The position numbers and the translations under genes were made by a program. The notes beneath the pieces were generated by a model. That model was not told the DNA's origin. It saw only the letters and a program-made list of their open reading frames with translations, and ran no database searches. Positions 45,557 to 58,148 of a DNA stretch of 64,000 bases are shown piece by piece (position 1 is the first letter of the stretch; every line of letters starts with the position of its first letter). Location: the NCBI GenBank assembly GCA_027886175.1, contig JAJNNQ010000075.1, forward strand, positions 63,132,001 through 63,196,000, read 5' to 3'. The DNA is from Phylloscopus collybita (lineage: Eukaryota; Chordata; Aves; Passeriformes; Phylloscopidae).

Positions 45557-45596
<40 letters not shown>
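45557..45596 (+). repeat. Poly(T) run (T40)
   Basis: Forty consecutive T residues following TAAAGC. On the minus strand it would be a poly(A) tail, but no element body is recognised beside it. Confidence 0.95.
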
Positions 45597-45597
<1 letters not shown>

Positions 45598-45859
45598 TCA
45601 GGAATAAGAGATCGTTCATCTTTAACTAGGCCACATAGAAATTATGATTCAACAGCAGTGTATATTTAATTAGAGTAATCTCACTTGAATTTAATTACCT
45701 AATGAATTATTTGTTTAAAAGGTAAAAAGGCTTGTTTGCCAAGTACAGTGCAACCCACTGATAAGAACTTCCGTTATAAGAACATTAATATTAAAAAAAA
45801 AACCCAAACCTCAACACAATATTTTATGGTTTTATATTTTAACTCTTTGCTTCTGCCAG

Positions 45860-46270
45860 CCGTCGGTGGGCACGCCGAGCCCGCTACTATCAGGGCTCCC
45901 TCCCTCCCTTCCACTCCCGGCGTGGAACCCTGCACAGCCCGTCGCCGCCGCCGCCGCCGCGCGTAAGGAACGCGCCTCCCCGCGCCGCGCAGGCGGGCCT
46001 GGGGCGGGCGGCAGGGGCCAGGGACAGGCAGGACGCGGACGCCTTTGCCGGGTGAATTTCCAGGCGAGAAGCCGGCGCCATTCGGCAAGGGGCGGTGAGG
46101 CCGCCCGGCTGCAGCCGGTGGAGGGGCTGCGCGACGCTCCGCGCCCTGCGCATCCCCAGGAGCTGCCGGGATCGGAACTGCTCCCCAGGGCTGCTGTCCC
46201 TCCCTCTCACTGCCGCGTTTGGAAGAGGTTCTGGCCAGGAACAGGAGGATGTCAGAGCGAGGAGTGCAAG
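45860..46270. promoter_or_regulatory. CpG island about 8 kb upstream of IRX1
   Basis: Dense CpG including a (GCC) run near 45942-45960. Frames open on both strands are low-complexity. It could be a promoter for an unannotated transcript or part of the extended IRX1 CpG domain. Confidence 0.6.
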
Positions 46271-46729
46271 TTACAAGTTACAAAACAGTCGTCCTCTATT
46301 TTTTTTTTTCTCTCTTTCCATTTCCCCCTAGTCTTATGGTCAGTGCAACTAATCATAGCCCTTTGATTATTTATGCTTCTTCAGCAGTGGCAACGAAAAC
46401 CGGCCAGCCTCTGGCCTTGACCTTTCTCCTGGGTTCCCAAGTTTTCCAACTACTTGCATTGTATGTTTCCAAAATACAACGCATACAGCGCTGAACTGCA
46501 ACACTTGTCTGAAGATTCGTCTGAAAGCACCACAACTCGGGCATCAGCAGACACAGGAAAAAAAAAAAAAACCACAGAAAAAAAACCTTTTTTTTTTTTT
46601 TTTAATTCAATAACGAGAAGCTCTCCTTGATGCATTCTACTTACCTGATGCAGAGAAACTAGGTCAAAAAATTTTTGGTTGGTTGGTTTGTTTGTTTGCT
46701 CCTGCGCTGGGAATCATCTCTATGGTTTG

Positions 46730-47530
46730 ACAGTGGGTCCTTTCAAAGGTGTCACTGGGCGGCTACGTGTCGCTTGGACCGAGAACGTTCGGTCTGTCCT
46801 TCCCCGAACGGAACGAGGTCGTCGGCAGGGCCTGAACCGGAGTGCGAGGAGCAGCAAGGGGTCGGGCCGACCTCTCCTTCCCTTGCTGCCCCAGCAGTGA
46901 TGCTCCGGCACCAAGCAGGAAGCCGGATCTCTGTCACATTAGAGAACGGACGTTAGAAGATATCTCTGGAGGTGGGGAAGGTGGCCTGGGGATGCCAAAC
47001 ATGAAAGAGATATTTCTCCCTTACCTTCCTTTGGTAGGCAAGAGCCTACCGAGCATTTCTGCTTGAGAAACATCAGCAAGAGGGAAAGCGGAGCATGGTA
47101 TACTCACACCGTGGGCAGGGAGGGTAAAAGTAGGTGCAAGCTGAAAACGAAGCTTGGGCAGTATTGAGGCACCATTTCGAGACACAGCCGTGCTCGGAAG
47201 TCCCTGACGGCTGGCACTGCAGCTCCCACTCGTGCAGTCCCTCAGCGAGGGACCGCACCACTCATCAGCCCGTGGGCGCAGACGTGCCCCACACGCAGGG
47301 GCAGAACTGCAGAAGTACCCACGGATCAGAACATCAAAAACCTGTCTGCTGGGCAGGGAATTCTCTCCCGGGTCCCCTTAGCTCCCCGTGACCCGGCGGT
47401 GCCCGGCGGAGGTGGCGAGGGCGGCGAGCCCTGCGCGGCCCCGGCGCACCTGCGGCCCCGCAGCGCCCTCACCCCGCTCCTCAGCCCTTCCTGTCGCCGG
47501 CGTCTGAAAACGAAGACGTTTTCCAGGTTT
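46730..47530. promoter_or_regulatory. GC-rich region with CpG peaks
   Basis: CpG-rich patches at about 46750-46900 and 47370-47530 are separated by less GC-rich DNA. No coding exon is recognised. Right of about 47.8 kb the sequence becomes AT-rich, so this marks the outer edge of the CpG-island domain. Confidence 0.5.
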
Positions 47531-50500
47531 TCCAGAGCTGCCTGCCCAGCTGCAGGCATACCTGCTCAAACCCTCAGTCAGGCGCTGAGCAGCTTGCGCA
47601 GGGCGAAACTCACTCCCCAGCTGTTCAGGGAAGCGAGGAAGGAAGGCTCCTGTCGGCCTGGGGGACAAGGTGCGCTGGTCTGGGGATGTGCTGAATGAGC
47701 ATCGGGCAGGAAAGGAGGGGTGAGAGCGAGACTCAGTCTCTGCCGTTCCCTGTCTTCTCCATTTAAGGTCAGGGATCTTAATTTTTTTTTTTTTCATGAG
47801 TTTTGGAGGTCTGCTGAAGTGAAGGAGTTTGATGTACAGGTTGCACTAGCTGCTGGCGCTGTGACAGCAGTGGGGCTTACCAGCTCACTCAGCTTCTGTT
47901 TCAGGGTGTCAGAAATGTTTGAGTCTGATGACCGGTTTGCACTTTCAGGTAAATATGCCAAGTCCTGAACCCAGGAGTAGCCTCAGGTCTGTTACAGTGA
48001 GAATGGATATTGACTTCAGAAAACCTCGGGCTTCATGATTATGTTAAAAAAGTCTAATGTATTCAAAGATCAGATTGTGGTCATTTTCAGATCTTAGAGC
48101 AAAATTATCACAACATTTCACTGTTTATAGTCACATAAATATGTTGGTCTCTGCTACTATGCGTCATTTGCACACACTGTTATTAGAATCAACTGGCACC
48201 CTCACTGAAATGTTTATAATGACTTTAAGATATTATGGGAGCTATAGATCTTCAGGCCTGGCATTTTCATTCTTGAGGATGTATGCTTTCCTTAAAGTTA
48301 CAAGTGCAGTTGCCACAGCACAGCTACATAATGAGGTTTACTCCATTATTTTTTATAAACAAATACACGTTATCAGATCATACTTGTCTGTGTGCTTTTA
48401 TTCTTACCGTCTTTGGAGCATCTGTGTATTTTCACTGTATTGTTACTGATAAACTACAGCTCTGTAATTTCAATCATGCAGTTATAGTGGGAAAAACTAT
48501 TAAATAAATCTTAGAGTAGAACTTAGTGAATTAAAATTCCTCACCAAAGCTTCTCAGATTCTTTTTAATATTCTATAAACAGAGTAATTTACAATGTCAT
48601 TCTATGTCTTCTATAGCTTTCTTCTAACACTGCAGCATTAGTAGCAGTTGGTGTATTTTCTGTCTTTGGTTTCTTTTTCCTTAGATGTATAGTCACTCTT
48701 TTTGCTATTATAATTGATTTATGTATCCATTGATGTGTGCTGCATTTTAATGATGACTCTTTGTTTTATCCAATAATACTTTTCAATAAGATTGTTTGGA
48801 TGGCATTTTAAGGACAGGTGTAAATTGATGCTTAGAGTTTTAATGCCCAGTGTTGACCCAGGCAAGATTTTTGCTTGTGAACACATTTGCCCTCAAATAA
48901 GACTGTACATTTTAATGCATTTTTACACTTACCTACATTTTTTACTTTACTTTAGGCTTACTAAAATGTAATTACCTTTCTCCTTTTGCTTCTTTCCTCT
49001 ACATTAATATGTTAAATTCTCTGAGGCCCATATCTTTTGTGTTTTTTCTTTCTAACAACTCCAGATTATATTTGAAGGGCAGGACAGTTTGAGCTTGACA
49101 TGTATCAAACACCATTGGTCCATTGAAAGCATTTCAACAGGATAATAGTGAGAGCAGAAATAAAGTGAATTTAATAAAATAATAGTAATGAAGTGAAAAT
49201 ACATCCATTAAACACCTAAATATAAGAAAATCATTAATATGTTGTTCTTAAACAATTATTGACTAGTGGGCTAATAATACGAGATTTTTAACAAAAAAAA
49301 TTAAACATGTCTTCTGCTGAATTATTGGTCTAAATATTTTAAGAAACAGAAAAAAAAAATTTAGGGTTGGGATCATGTGGTAGTTAAGTCACCACGGCAG
49401 TGTGTAGAACTTGGTGTGCAATCATGAGCTGCAGCATTGTACTCTAGAAATTAGCACTGAGTTTATTTTATTGATTCACTGCAGGTTTTTCTCCTCAAAA
49501 CTGCTGTTCCCCATCCCATATGTTTCATTTTATTTATCCATGGTAGTTCCCTGTCAAAGGTGGCAATTTTGGGGGTTTTTTTTGTCTGGGCTTGAGAACA
49601 TTCAAATAATAATGATAATATCACATCCACTGTTAATTTTTCATGTATAACTATACTGCTTCAATTTACAAGACATTTTATTCAATGTGTGTATTCTACT
49701 GTTTCCTCATATGTTTTGCATTGGTCACAGACAAGATAAATTTGAGAAGACTAAGTCATGATGTTCAGAGACATTATTAAGAACAGTGAGGAATTATGAG
49801 CATTCATAAACACAACAGGCCCAAATTAAGACCCTCAGTTCAGCAGCTGGAAGCCTTTTGGGATTGATTACTACATGCAAAGAGAAAACATGCAAGAAAC
49901 TACTTATCCAGTATACTCTGTACCCTCAAGTTAAAGAGACTACAAGTGGAGTAAAATATTTTTAGCTTGGGTGTAGATAGTGGAACCTGAAGTATTTTTA
50001 ATGTGTTCCCCTATGTCTGTAAATGCAAATATTTGACACCTGGATGCTTTTTTAATTTCACTGGATACTCAAAGACAGGTACTAATCCAAGCAGATGTTT
50101 TGAAGGCCAGGAAAGTAATAGGTCATATCCTGCAGAGCTGGGCTGATAATGGACAAGGAAATGCCCATTTTCTATTTCATCTTTAGTTTATTTCCTCAGC
50201 TTTTCCTTGAGGGTCACAGAGTCAGGCAACAACACAATCATTCAGTAGTTTGCAAGAGGTTTTGATCTCTCTCTCACCTTGTCTCAGGCCAACAAGCATT
50301 TCAAGTAGCTCATACTGTGCTGGCATCGCTGCTGTAATTGCACTAACCCAGAACAGTGTTGCCATAAACATTTCTATGCTAAGCTTAATAATTCTAATGC
50401 TTCATGCAAGCAGTCTTGCTGCAGTTGCATTGATGTAGTAGATGCTGCCAGTGTAACTCACAATAATCTTGCAATCCTTACAAAGCCTGCTCTCTGCAAT

Positions 50501-52310
50501 TTTCTTCTACTTCACATTATTTACTTGGTCTAAACTATTTGCTGTTTCACAGAGTGATAAATACCAGTTCATTTATTTCAAATAAAATAATCTCTTCAGG
50601 TATTGATTGGTGTTCTGACTAATCCCCACTTCATGAGTCCATCTTGGGACCCATTGGGTAGTTTCCCCATAATGCAGTGCTACTCCATAGCTGAGCCAAC
50701 TTCTGTGTTAATATAACAGATTTTCACCTACACAGAGGTTTGCTGTGAATTTTTTTACATTGTTGCAAATTTATGCACTTTTAAACTAAAATAAACTCTA
50801 CAGGCATTAAAAATTACTTCTCTAGCAGAAGCTGGAGTACTTGATGGAAAAGAAGCTGTGGTCAAGAACCTTTGACATTTAAATTTCACCATCTTTTCTT
50901 TTTTTCTTGCTTTTTTCCTTTTGCTGTGGGATTTTGTGACTGAAGAACAGCCCTTGGAGTTCTGGGAACAGAACAGCCAAATTATTTTCATTTGGTGGGA
51001 CACAGAAACAACAGAATAGCCCTTCTTGGGGGAAGAAAAAACTCCATGTTGAGAAAGCTGTTGGACTCCTGTGCCTCCACTGAACAACAAAGCTGCTAAT
51101 AACATGTGCTGACATATCAAAGTTGGATCCTACTAGTTACTTTAGGGTACCAGCCTTTCTTTCCAAACTCAGTATACATTATTTTTCATAATTCTTTCTT
51201 AGATCTTCTCATCTTGTTTCTTATCTTTTCCCATTTATTGCCACAATTTTTCTTTTGTCTCCATATTCCATGTTTGTATTTGTCCATCTTTCCTCTCTCA
51301 GTCTTGCAGCTCCATGTTTGATCCCATAGTAAAACCACTCTTGCTCATGCAGTTATTTTTACTGAAAAATAGCATCCTTATATTCTTCATGTTTATCTGT
51401 ACTTCGTAGTTGAAAAAGATTTTAGAGAAGTGCTTGACTTTGTCCATGTTCATATAATGCCTATTCCATCTCAGACCCTAAAGCCTAAGCAATAATTAAT
51501 AAATAAAATTCATCCATTTTCCACTGATGTGCTTATCCTGCTTTAAAACGATAAATTTAAGCAATTAGGAACTCAGGTGACTCCGTGTAACCATAATTGT
51601 GTGACTAATTATGCTATCCTTTTCACTCCACTAAAACTCACACTTGGAAGAGCAATGTATGTATGCAAGAGTTAAAAACATTTCTGGATTAGTTTTCTTT
51701 TGCATTCCTAACAGCTGCTTGTTAATAGGAAGTGTTTATGGAAAAAATGGTGGCCTGTGGATGCAATCTGACCTTCAGCTAGAGCTGATAAAAAATAACA
51801 TTACAGTTTGTCTTCTGAGTGTTCACAGTGTTAGGAAAGAGTATTAGTGTAAGTGTGTTCAACTGGACTTCATGCTTCCATGCATATAGCACTCAAACAG
51901 TTTCCACATTAGTAAGAAGGTTAATTCAGACACACACAATTTTGAACATTTTGTTTTTTTGGTTTTTTTGTTTTTTGTTTTTTTTTTTTTCCACTACTGT
52001 TTAGGCTTACTTGGCAGGAGTAGAAATGAGGTAATACATGTGAGAAGGAAAATGAAAATAATTTAACACCACCAAAAGGATAGCGTCAGCTTGGCAAATT
52101 CGTGGATTGTGTGGGGATGCAGCCAAGGGAATGGAGAGGGAGATGAAGACAAAGTGAGGATGACTCCCCAGTTCAGGACCTGAGCCTGAAAAGTGAACGA
52201 AATTGGGGGATAGTTTCTAATGAGACCCATCTGCAGTTCATGTGGGAATCCTTACTAACCTAAGAAGAAGGACAGAATGTAACCTTAGCAGGTTTTCAGA
52301 TCATACCACA
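47531..52310. other. AT-rich gene desert, 5' side of IRX1
   Basis: No gene, RNA gene or clear mobile element was seen. All open frames are short and unremarkable. It includes a T-rich stretch at about 51951-51990. Confidence 0.65.
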
Positions 52311-52319
52311 TTGGGTAGG

Positions 52320-52925
52320 TGTGGCTCTTTTCCTGGAGGGCAACTGTTGTTCAGAAGGACATAGGTAGGCTGGAGAAAGTCCAGCAGGAATCTCATGGGA
52401 TTCAGCACAGAACGTAGAGTCCTGGCCCTGGTCTGGGAAGCCATCCTCCTTCCATCCAGTCTTTTATAAAACTTTTTGAAGGGCAGTTTTATAAAAAAGG
52501 ACCCGATGGGCCCAGTGAACTGCAGAGGGAACATGAACCAGCAGCAATCAGCATTTGCAGTGAAGGAGACCAACTTCATAATAAGCAGTAATAGTGTGAG
52601 TGTAGCCAGCAAGAAGGAAGCAGTTATTAGTGAGGTGGGTGTCAATCTCTTCTCCCAAGCAACAAGGGATAGGATGGGGAAATGGTCTCAGGTTGTGCCA
52701 AGGAGGGTGTAGATGGGATATTAGGAGAAATTTCTTCACTGAAAAGATTGTCAAGCTTTGGTACAGGTTGTCTTGGGAAGTTATTGAGTCACTGTCCAAG
52801 GAGGTATTTTAAAGATGTCTAGATGTGGTGCTTAGGGACATGGTTTAGTGGTAGACTTAGCAATGCTAATGGATGGATGTGATGATGTTAAGCATCTTTT
52901 CCAACATAAATGATTCCATGTTTCT
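52320..52925 (+). mobile_element. CR1-type LINE 3' fragment, sense on plus
   Basis: From about 52625 the sequence follows the CR1 3' region as I know it: GTGGGTGTCAATCTCTTCTC, ATGGTCTCAGGTTGTGCCAA, GATATTAGGAGAAATTTC, GTGGTGCTTAGGGACATGG, ending with a decayed terminal motif (AAATGATTCCATG). Homology becomes unclear to the left and the start is approximate. No intact coding frame remains. Confidence 0.85.
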
Positions 52926-52999
52926 TCTTTAATTAGCACTTGTGAGACTCCATATGAAGGACTCTGTCTGTTTTTGAATTTCCCAGTGCAAAATAGGTA

Positions 53000-53455
53000 T
53001 TGTCATGCTGCAGTCAGTGTAAAAGGGCTACCATGATAATTAGAAGCCTAGAGCACATGATGAGGAGAAGCTGGATGAATAGTGGTTGTTCAGCCAAAAA
53101 CAGCAGCCTTAATGGCAGGTCTTATAGCTTCCTTCAGGTACTTGTTGATAAAGTGTAATCTGAATGGAGACTCTCTTCTTAGAGTGGCAGGATGAGAAGA
53201 AGAAGATAGCAAAAAATTATATTTAGATACCAAAAGAAAAACAAGTGGCGTGGAGGGGGATGGGGTGGGAAATAAAATGAAAGGAAGCCATGAGAACCCA
53301 GAGAGTTTATGGACTCACCATCCCTGAAGATATTCAAAACTGAACTAGAGAAGACCTAGAGTAATCTGACATAGTTGGACCCATGCTGAGAGGAGGGCAG
53401 AACTAGATGACCTCCAGAAACCCTATCGAACCAAAACTACTTTATGATTTTGTAG
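53000..53455 (+). mobile_element. CR1-type LINE 3' fragment, older, sense on plus
   Basis: The CR1-like 3' end is recognisable in CACCATCCCTGAAGATATTC, GAACTAGATGACCTCCAGAA and the terminal AAACTACTTTATGATTTTG. Upstream resemblance is weak (GGCTACCATGATAATTAGAA). It lies about 75 bases after the preceding CR1 fragment in the same orientation, but represents a different 3' end, so it is an independent insertion and not a continuation. Confidence 0.75.
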
Positions 53456-54884
53456 CAGTTTAGCACACAGCAAGGAAAGAGTGAACACCCTTGCCTGTGT
53501 TAAAGGACTGTCCAGGGCCGACTACAAAATGTGGCAATAATGCTTGTGACTGTAATGTGTTAGTTGTATTGACTACAGATACAGATACTACAGTTTATTT
53601 CATAGCTTTGAATGCACTGTGTAACAAACTGATGCTTCTCTCACTTATGGCTTTATAGTATAGCTTTTATACAGACATGATTGCTAACAAGATGCTGCCT
53701 GATACAGCAAACAAACCATGAGATCAAGCTAGAGACATCTGACAAGCACTGTGCCATCTTTATCAGTAAGCCATTTCAGGAAAGAATGGAGAGGACGGAA
53801 GAAAGGAGTGAGCAAGACCTGAGAAATAGCCATCATGCATCTGAAAGCTGACTCTCCTACCCAGATGGTGATTTAATGACCTGCTCCAGGAAATGTACAA
53901 GTAGATTTGCATGTAGATGTTCAGGACAGCACTGTAAGAAAGTAGAGCTGTTAGTTATTATCATGTATTATACTTCTGAGGATAATTCCTCTGAGCACAC
54001 AAGTAAAGGTGCTTCCTACCTAAAGACCTTTTGTCTATGGCCAGATTAATACAGTTAAGCTCTCTTGGCTTGTGATATCCCAAGAGAGCCTTTTGGCCCA
54101 TTCCAAGATTACAAAATAACAAAAACGAAAGTCACAGAATGTAAAGTACATGAGGGGAATAGGAATGGCTTGAAAAGCATTTTGTAGTGTTGAAATAAAA
54201 GTATTCTATGACCTTTCTTAATCTTAATTATTATTATTATTTATGAAAGAACAAGTGCTGCTAAATAAAAGATATAATTTTAATTGTGGAATTAACTGTA
54301 ATTACATGTCATTATGAAATATTCCGTAATTTTGTAATTGCTTAAACTGTTGGTATTTACTGAACATAATTTACAGTAATTCCTTTATTCTTTCTTTGTC
54401 TAACCAGTAATTATCTTTGTAATAGGTAGTAGAACTGAACAAAACTGTACACATTAAGTGTTCACAACATTTCTATTTGTCTTTTGTTTCTGTAGGAATC
54501 CAAAACAAAGTTAATCTGATCAGCAGGGATCAATAGAAAAGTGAGTGAAGATTCTTATTTCTTTGAAGCCAGGGAAGGCAATGAAATAATCCTCCTAAAC
54601 AATGAAGGCCTTTAATTCAGAGTCTTGAACACTGAAAGGCATTGTGAAGTGGGATTTGCAGTGTTTCTGGTTTTAATTTAAACTGTACAAGCAGGTGCAG
54701 TAGTTGGAAGTGAATTACTTTTACTACATTTTTGTGATATTATAAGACAAAAATCACAGAAAAGTCCCAGACATGATTTATGGACTGCAAGAGTAAAAAA
54801 AGTCTTAGAAGAACTTCCTTTTGTTTTACCCTCCATGTTCCCACCCCCAATTTTAGTGTATCCATCCTCCTTTCTTTGTGTTTT
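53456..54884. other. AT-rich intergenic DNA, no gene seen
   Basis: Short chance frames only. TAATTA-type sequences near 54230-54350 reflect AT content and are not called as an element. Confidence 0.6.
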
Positions 54885-55760
54885 CATTAGGTGCACAAGC
54901 TGAAGGACATCTCAGTGGGACTCTGCACCTGTGTCAGATGGCTACTTATGAAAGAAACATCAGCCAGTTCTTCAGACTCCATCTACTTGGTGCCTTTACC
55001 TGAAAAGCTGGTAGTGGAGTGGGCTGCAGAGGGCCCTTCTGTGAACTTTTGGGACTGAGAAATGCTTAAGACAACATGGGATGGGTCCACCACCCTGAGT
55101 CACAGGTGGTTGGTTCATCAGGTGGGTAACACACACAGCAGCAGGGCAGGAACTTGCAAGTCAAGATTTTGCTGTACCATTTCCAGGGTCTAGAGGTGGC
55201 AAGGGGGCCAGCTGAGAATTCAGGACACTTGGCATCATTTGGTGATGAGGCAAGTTCAGGAATGTAAATCCAGTCTTGCAGTAGCAGCCAGGGTCTTACT
55301 TGGCCTGGTGGCCACCAGACAGGCCCTGGAGTTAGGTGGCAGGTCTGAGGTCAAGCTTGGAAGTCAGTCCATGGATCAGAGCCCAGTCCAACTGACTGCA
55401 GAGCCGGCTGTGACAGACCTGGAGACAGGCATACCTACAGCACAGCTCAGGCTGAACTGACACAGGGCCCCGGTGTGTGTGGGCACCACACAGGGCAATG
55501 TGCCTAAGCCCTACAAGTGGCCTTAGGGCTTCCATCAGCCCATGGAATGCTGGCTGACCAGTAATCAGAGAGCAGCACTAGCAGCTGGGTCTTAGCTGGA
55601 AGGTGCATTATTGGACAGAAGGAATGATGCAAAGAAGGCTCATGGTGAGGCAACCAACCAGGCAGGACAGAGGAAAGCACAATGGGCTCTCCCATTTTGA
55701 TGAAACTGATGGCACTGCTTTTATGGATAGCAGGAGGATAATGTTTTCACTCTGTCTACT
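54885..55760. other. GC-richer island of unknown origin
   Basis: An abrupt rise in GC content, with overlapping frames on both strands and few CpG. The composition resembles decayed transposable-element or retroviral-type DNA, but I recognise no terminal repeats, primer-binding site or protein. It could equally be a lncRNA exon region. Confidence 0.35.
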
Positions 55761-57920
55761 GCAGAGGCTTGTGAAAATGCATCTTGCTGTAGGCCACCTA
55801 CAGTTAGTCACCACTAACTTGTTTGAGGTAAGAAAAGTTCTTATAAATCTTCTCCTCACTTGTTCTATCCCATCTCTTGATTCCTTTACTTCATGTTCAG
55901 CTACAGTCTATTTCGCAATGAAAATATTAATGCTAAATATTTATGTTCAATATGTCCAGTTCCATATATCTTACAGAAGGAACTGAAGATTGATTACTTG
56001 TTCTCTTTGTCTTGATCTTTCACCTGTTTTTGTCTTTCCTTTCCTTGTAATGTGAGAGAAAATTCAACTTTTGAACCTTGGGTTAAAGAATTTGTCATGA
56101 CACTATGGCCGAATTTGCTGACTTTGTTAGTCTGTGTTCTTGCTTGTAGCTTCTGGGAAGGTACAAATGGTCAAAATCAGGCTTTTTGTGGATTCACAAC
56201 TCTAATCATGATGACTGCAGTCATTGTGAAGACCCTTTAAAACATATTTATTTCACAAGTTGTCTTTGGGGTTTTCTGTCTACCTGCAAGAAAAAAAAAA
56301 TGTCCTCCAGCCTACTTACCTCCAGGAACTCAGGGACCCTCAACCATCAAAGCTGTCACAGAAGATTGGTTTCATGGCATTATGGGGAGAGGCACGATGC
56401 CAGAGTGTTGTTCTTATCTTCAAATAACATCTCCCTGAATAAGGTCCTCTTTGTTTTGGGAGCCATGGGTGTGTTTTGTATGCACTGTTCATTTATTTTT
56501 TCAGTTACATGTTCAGAGATAACACAGGTTGAACTAATTGTCTAAATAAGATTTGGAATTTAACAAATTACAGTGTTCAATAACATAATTTTCTTTGACA
56601 AAAACAACACAGGTAGTGCTCTCCTAGTCTGACAGCTCTGGAAGCTAGAGTTGATTCAGAAGTGCAAGAATGAGATTCCAAAAGCACAAGGAAATAAGAA
56701 ATGTTATTTATCACTGTTTCAGTGTCACCAACTTGTTATTTTTATTGTTCTTCAGAATAATGGGATTTATTGAAGCAGTTTATCCTCACATCACGTAATA
56801 CACATTATGCTTGAAGAATGAGGAGGATTCAAAATAGCAAAACATAAAAAAACACCTTAAATGCAGCAGAAATCCACAGCAAGGAGAGCTACACTTTAAA
56901 ACCTACCCTATTTCTATCTGGAACAAGCAGAAAACAAGTACATGTGGAAAAGAATAGTTCAGTTATTAAAACCACACAAATTGAGATATTTGCATAGTTA
57001 CTGCCATGCTCAAATGAAAGAAGATAATTGTGTATATGAAAGGTTTTCAACAGCTGTCTTTGAAGTCAAATAAAGAATTAGATAAACATGCTGGCTGCTT
57101 TGCATCTGGGATATATACACCAACACTCAATATTCACAAATCGCTAAGTGGTTGTTGGACACCTGAAATTCTATTGATTGGTAAAGCTCAATAATGTCTC
57201 CGAGACTTGATCAAAAGAGCAGGCAAGCAAACAAGTAATTATATAGTATTGGGACTCCTAGCATATACAAAATACACTGCAAAGAGCAAACATTCTGACT
57301 AGATAAATAACCTCAGTTTGGTATGGCAGCAGCCATAACAGGAAACCTTTCAGATGCTGATTACATAAAATTAAGGACGATACAATGAAAAAGAGTATTG
57401 TAAATCAGACAGCAGGGAATTTCAAGGATCACAAATCCTTGCCTAATATAAATTACAGCAATAAATTCTAGCATGGCTTGTTTCTTTTATAACAATGGTT
57501 ACCAAGAAAATAGGAACTGTGAACTAAAATTCCAGGGCATTTAAATCATGAAAGTCCCTAGAAGTTTAATTGCTTTATTTTGCTTCCAGCTTGCTCAAAA
57601 GTGAGCACAAGTGATAGATATAAAATTGTTGTATAAATTAATATTTGTTTCCTTAGCTTCTATATGAAGTCAACAAATAACTTTCTTATTGTAGTTATTA
57701 TGGTGACTGGAAATAGATAGTCAACCTCATTGCTTCTTATAGATTTTTAGCATGACCCTATTGATATACATTCACGTATAGAGAATTCCACTGAAAACTG
57801 TGGAAAGATACCAGTATAAACTGACTTGTGAGTCAGTGTTTGGCAGAGGTTTTTTACCCCTGGATCTTCTCATTATTACAAAACACTCAAAACACCAAGT
57901 GCCTGAAAGATAGTAATGAT
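55761..57920. other. AT-rich intergenic DNA, no gene seen
   Basis: Nothing recognisable beyond short chance frames and a 9-base A run near 56291. Confidence 0.6.
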
Positions 57921-58063
57921 AAAAAAAAAAGAAAGAAGGAAATAAAGAAGGAAAGATGGAAAGAAGGAAAGAAGGAAAGAAAGAGGGAAAGAGGGAAGGA
58001 AGGAAGGAAGGAAGGAAGGAAGGAAGGAAGGAAGGAAGGAAGGAAGGAAGGAAGGAAGGGAAA

Positions 58064-58137
<74 letters not shown>

Positions 58138-58148
58138 AAAAGAAAGAA
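57921..58148 (+). repeat. Compound GGAA / GAAA purine microsatellite
   Basis: An A run and irregular GAAAGAAGGAAA units lead into about sixteen GGAA copies (57994-58059), a short break, and about eighteen GAAA copies (58067-58139). The whole 228 bases are almost pure purine on the plus strand, so triplex formation is possible. Open frames here are artefacts. Confidence 0.97.
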
